Shown here: piece after piece, positions 29,456 through 32,012 of the stretch
Layout: each line of letters begins with the position of its first letter
Position numbering within the stretch: position 1 is the first letter of the stretch
Source: Actinomadura roseirufa
Lineage (GTDB): Bacteria > Actinomycetota > Actinomycetes > Streptosporangiales > Streptosporangiaceae
DNA: 32,012 bases
Reading direction: 5' to 3'
Assembly: GCF_900659635.1 (NCBI RefSeq)
Contig: NZ_CAACVB010000076.1
Span: 1 to 32,012, forward strand
Made by a program: the position numbers and the translations under genes
The notes under the pieces: generated by a model
Seen by the model: the letters and a program-made list of their open reading frames with translations, nothing else
What the model was told of the DNA's origin: nothing
The model's database searches: none

Positions 29456-31966
29456 ATGGCACGACGCGGATCCCAGGCCCCTCCCCCGCCGCCGGACTTC
29501 GAAGAGAACATCATCGATGTCGATGTCTCCGAGGAGATGCGCGGCAGCTATCTCGAGTACGCCTACTCGGTCATCTACCAGCGGGCGCTTCCCGACGCGC
29601 GCGACGGGCTGAAGCCCGTCCAGCGGCGGATCCTGTACTCGATGAACGAGATGGGCCTGCGACCCGACCGGGGGCACGTCAAGTGCGCCCGCGTCGTCGG
29701 CGAGGTCATGGGCAAGCTGCACCCGCACGGCGACAGCGCCATCTACGACGCGATGGTGCGGATGGCCCAGCCGTGGGCGATGCGGATGCCGCTGGTCGAC
29801 GGGCACGGCAACTTCGGCTCGCTGGGCGGCGACGACCTGCCCGCCGCCATGCGGTACACCGAGGCCCGGATGTCCCGCGAGGCCATGCTCATGGTCACCT
29901 CCATCGACGAGGACACCGTCGAGTTCCGGCCCAACTACGACGGCCAGGAGACCGAGCCCGAGGTCCTGCCCGCGGCGTTCCCCAACCTGCTGGTCAACGG
30001 CGCGTCCGGGATCGCGGTCGGGATGGCCACCAACATGGCGCCGCACAACCTCGGCGAGGTCATCGCCGCGGCCCGGCACCTGATCGACCACCCCGACGCC
30101 GGGCTGGAGGAGCTGATGCGCTTCGTCCCCGGCCCCGACCTGCCCACCGGCGGCATGATCGTCGGCCTGGACGGGATCCGCGACGCCTACGAGCGCGGCC
30201 GGGGGACCTTCCGCACCCGCGCCACCACCTCCATCGAGAACGTCACGCCGCGCCGTAAGGGCATCATCGTCAGCGAGCTGCCCTACGCCGTCGGCCCCGA
30301 GCGCGTCAAGGCGAAGATCAAGGAGCTGGTCAACGCCAAGAAGCTGCAGGGCATCGCCGACCTGAAGGACCTCACCGACCGCAACGTCGGCCTCCGCCTG
30401 GTCATCGAGGTCAAGAACGGCTTCAACCCCGAGGCGGTGCTGAACGACCTGTACCGGCTGACGCCGATGGAGGAGACCTTCGGCATCAACAACGTCGCGC
30501 TGGTCGACGGCCAGCCGCGCACCCTCGGGCTGCGCGACATGCTGCAGGTCTACGTCGACCACCGCATCGACGTCGTCCGCCGCCGCTCGCTGGACCGGCG
30601 GCGGCGGCGCGAGGAGCGCCTGCACCTGGTCGACGGCCTGCTGGTCGCCCTGCTCAACATCGACGAGGTCATCCAGGTCATCCGGCAGAGCGACGACTCC
30701 GCCCAGGCCAAGCAGCGGCTCATGCAGATCTTCGAGCTGTCGGAGATCCAGTCGCAGTACATCCTCGACACGCCGCTGCGCCGCCTCACCCGCTTCGACC
30801 GGCTGGAGCTGGAGAAGGAGAAGGAGCAGCTCGACAAGGAGATCGCCCGGCTGACCGCGATCCTGGAGTCGGAGCGCAAGCTGCGCGGCCTGGTCTCCAA
30901 GGAGCTCGGCGAGGTCGCCACCGAGTTCGCCACGCCGCGGCGCACCGCCCTGCTGGAGGCCCCCGGGCAGACCGCGGTCGCCGCGGTGCCGCTCGAGGTC
31001 GCCGACGACCCGTGCACGGTACTGATGTCCTCCACCGGCCTGCTGGCCCGCACCGGTCACGCCGAGCCGCTGCCCGACAGCGGCCCCCGCGCCCCGCACG
31101 ACGTGCTGGTGTCGGTGGTGCCGACGACGGCGCGCGCGCAGATCGGCGCGGTCACCTCGCTCGGCCGGGTGATCCGCGTCGACGTGCTGGACCTGCCGGC
31201 CCTCCCGCCGTCGGCGTCACCGCCGTCCCTGGCCGGCGGCGCGCCCGTCACCGAGTACGTCGACCTCGCGGCGGACGAGACGGTCGTCGGCGTCGCGGCC
31301 CTGTCCGACAGCGGCGGCGGCCTCGCCCTCGGCACCGCGCAGGGCGTCGTCAAGCGGGTCGTCCCCGACTTCCCCGCCAACCGCGACGAGTTCGAGGTGA
31401 TCGGGCTCAAGGAGGGCGACCGCGTCGTCGGCGCCGTCCAGCTCCTCTCCGAGGACCAGCACCTCGTGTTCATCACCGGCGACGCCCAGCTGCTGCACTT
31501 CGCCGCGTCCAACGTCCGCCCGCAGGGCCGCGCGGCCGGGGGGATGGCCGGCATCAAGCTCGCGGAGGGCGCCCGCGTCATCTGGTTCGGTGCGCTCGAC
31601 CCCGGCCGCGAGGCCCGGGTGATCACCGTGTCCGGCTCGTCCTCGGCGCTGCCCGGCACCCAGACCGGCGCGATCAAGGTCGCCGACTTCGCCGACTTCC
31701 CGGCCAAGGGCCGCGCGACCGGCGGCGTCCGCTCGCACCGCTTCCTCAAGGGCGAGGACGTCCTGATCCAGGCGTGGGCGGCTCCGACGCCGCTGCGGGC
31801 GGCCGGGCCGGGCGGCAGGCCCGCCACGCTCTCGGCCTCGCTCGGCCGCCGGGACGGCTCCGGTGAGGGGCTCGACCAGGCCCTCACCGCCGTCAGCGGC
31901 CCCATCGGCGCGGCCCCCGGGTCCGAGCCGCCGTCCGCGCCGCCCACGCCGGCGTCCGAGGACTGA
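29456..31966 (+). CDS. parC: DNA gyrase/topoisomerase IV subunit A, ParC-like
   Basis: An 836-residue type IIA topoisomerase A subunit, complete. The winged-helix region has GKLHPHGDSAIYDA (86-99), with Ser94 and Asp98 at the positions that mutate in quinolone resistance, so it looks wild-type. The active-site Tyr134 is in AAMRYTEARMS. A long coiled-coil region (LEKEKEQLDKEIARLTAILESERKLRGL) precedes the C-terminal beta-pinwheel. The pinwheel lacks a canonical GyrA box (QRRGGKG); the nearest match is QGRAAGGMAG. This argues for a topoisomerase IV-type subunit rather than GyrA. The tail is Pro/Ser-rich. No B subunit gene is in the window. Start at 29456 lacks a Shine-Dalgarno; CACAAT ends 6 nt upstream. 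Divergent from the flavoprotein. Confidence 0.9.
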   Translation: MARRGSQAPPPPPDFEENIIDVDVSEEMRGSYLEYAYSVIYQRALPDARDGLKPVQRRILYSMNEMGLRPDRGHVKCARVVGEVMGKLHPHGDSAIYDAMVRMAQPWAMRMPLVDGHGNFGSLGGDDLPAAMRYTEARMSREAMLMVTSIDEDTVEFRPNYDGQETEPEVLPAAFPNLLVNGASGIAVGMATNMAPHNLGEVIAAARHLIDHPDAGLEELMRFVPGPDLPTGGMIVGLDGIRDAYERGRGTFRTRATTSIENVTPRRKGIIVSELPYAVGPERVKAKIKELVNAKKLQGIADLKDLTDRNVGLRLVIEVKNGFNPEAVLNDLYRLTPMEETFGINNVALVDGQPRTLGLRDMLQVYVDHRIDVVRRRSLDRRRRREERLHLVDGLLVALLNIDEVIQVIRQSDDSAQAKQRLMQIFELSEIQSQYILDTPLRRLTRFDRLELEKEKEQLDKEIARLTAILESERKLRGLVSKELGEVATEFATPRRTALLEAPGQTAVAAVPLEVADDPCTVLMSSTGLLARTGHAEPLPDSGPRAPHDVLVSVVPTTARAQIGAVTSLGRVIRVDVLDLPALPPSASPPSLAGGAPVTEYVDLAADETVVGVAALSDSGGGLALGTAQGVVKRVVPDFPANRDEFEVIGLKEGDRVVGAVQLLSEDQHLVFITGDAQLLHFAASNVRPQGRAAGGMAGIKLAEGARVIWFGALDPGREARVITVSGSSSALPGTQTGAIKVADFADFPAKGRATGGVRSHRFLKGEDVLIQAWAAPTPLRAAGPGGRPATLSASLGRRDGSGEGLDQALTAVSGPIGAAPGSEPPSAPPTPASED

Positions 31967-31979
31967 CCCGAGGCCGGAA

Positions 31980-32005
31980 CGGGGTCCCGGCTCGCCGGGG
32001 CCCCG
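31980..32005 (+). terminator. Hairpin terminator after parC
   Basis: CGGGGTCCCGG (31980-31990) pairs with CCGGGGCCCCG (31995-32005) around a CTCG loop, with one wobble (T against G) in an 11-bp stem. It begins 14 nt after the parC stop and is followed by the window edge. Confidence 0.75.
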
Positions 32006-32012
32006 CCGGATC

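Noticed and set aside
29294..31099. 601-residue minus-strand frame across parC
   Set aside because: Antisense shadow of parC, whose frame has every expected topoisomerase motif.

Overview
The window is very GC-rich (about 70% or more by eye) with strong G/C preference at third codon positions, frequent GTG starts, 4-nt ATGA/GTGA overlaps inside operons, and several genes that look leaderless. Together with the gene families present (CGNR regulator, STM401x cluster, RecQ with a phosphoribosyltransferase-like tail, lactate-monooxygenase-like oxidase, ParC-like topoisomerase), this points to the chromosome of a filamentous actinomycete, perhaps Actinomadura-like. The genus is inference. I found no tRNA, rRNA, CRISPR, insertion sequence or phage gene.

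Layout. 1-2920: the end of an HPP-family membrane protein gene, an AhpD-like protein divergent from a CGNR zinc-finger regulator across a nested symmetric operator, then an NmrA-like oxidoreductase divergent from a TetR regulator across a pair of identical palindromes. 2921-3485: non-coding DNA between convergent genes, with degenerate repeats. 3486-7087: a RecQ-type helicase divergent from a ThrE-like exporter. 7139-8615: a 108-aa protein and a DUF6745-like protein on the plus strand. They meet a converging minus-strand operon (14680 to 8698) at a shared terminator.

That operon is the most interesting content. Six genes are joined by 1-4 nt overlaps: two tandem STM4015-type leucine-rich-repeat proteins, an STM4014 ATP-grasp-like protein, an STM4013 alkaline-phosphatase-superfamily hydrolase, an STM4012 HemN-like radical SAM protein and an STM4011 radical SAM protein with extra cysteines. 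An AAA+ ATPase lies 64 bp upstream on the same strand. To my knowledge the function of the STM4011-STM4015 set is not established. Its enzyme mix suggests a peptide- or protein-modifying pathway.

16416-18930 is the metNIQ methionine ABC importer operon (minus strand). A 28-codon cysteine-rich ORF with a leaderless-type promoter lies upstream, at 19305-19391. 19520-22247 is a NarL-type two-component operon (kinase, regulator, DUF4097 protein). 22424-26205 carries a small membrane protein, an unknown protein, a TetR regulator, a short-chain dehydrogenase and a methyltransferase. 26265-28180 is a divergent MarR/FUSC-transporter pair. 28134-29297 is a lactate-2-monooxygenase-like flavoprotein, and 29456-31966 a type IIA topoisomerase A subunit (ParC-like) followed by a hairpin.

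A window-wide pattern: several genes, mostly regulators, lack a Shine-Dalgarno sequence and instead have a TANNNT hexamer ending 6-7 nt before the start codon, as expected for leaderless transcripts.
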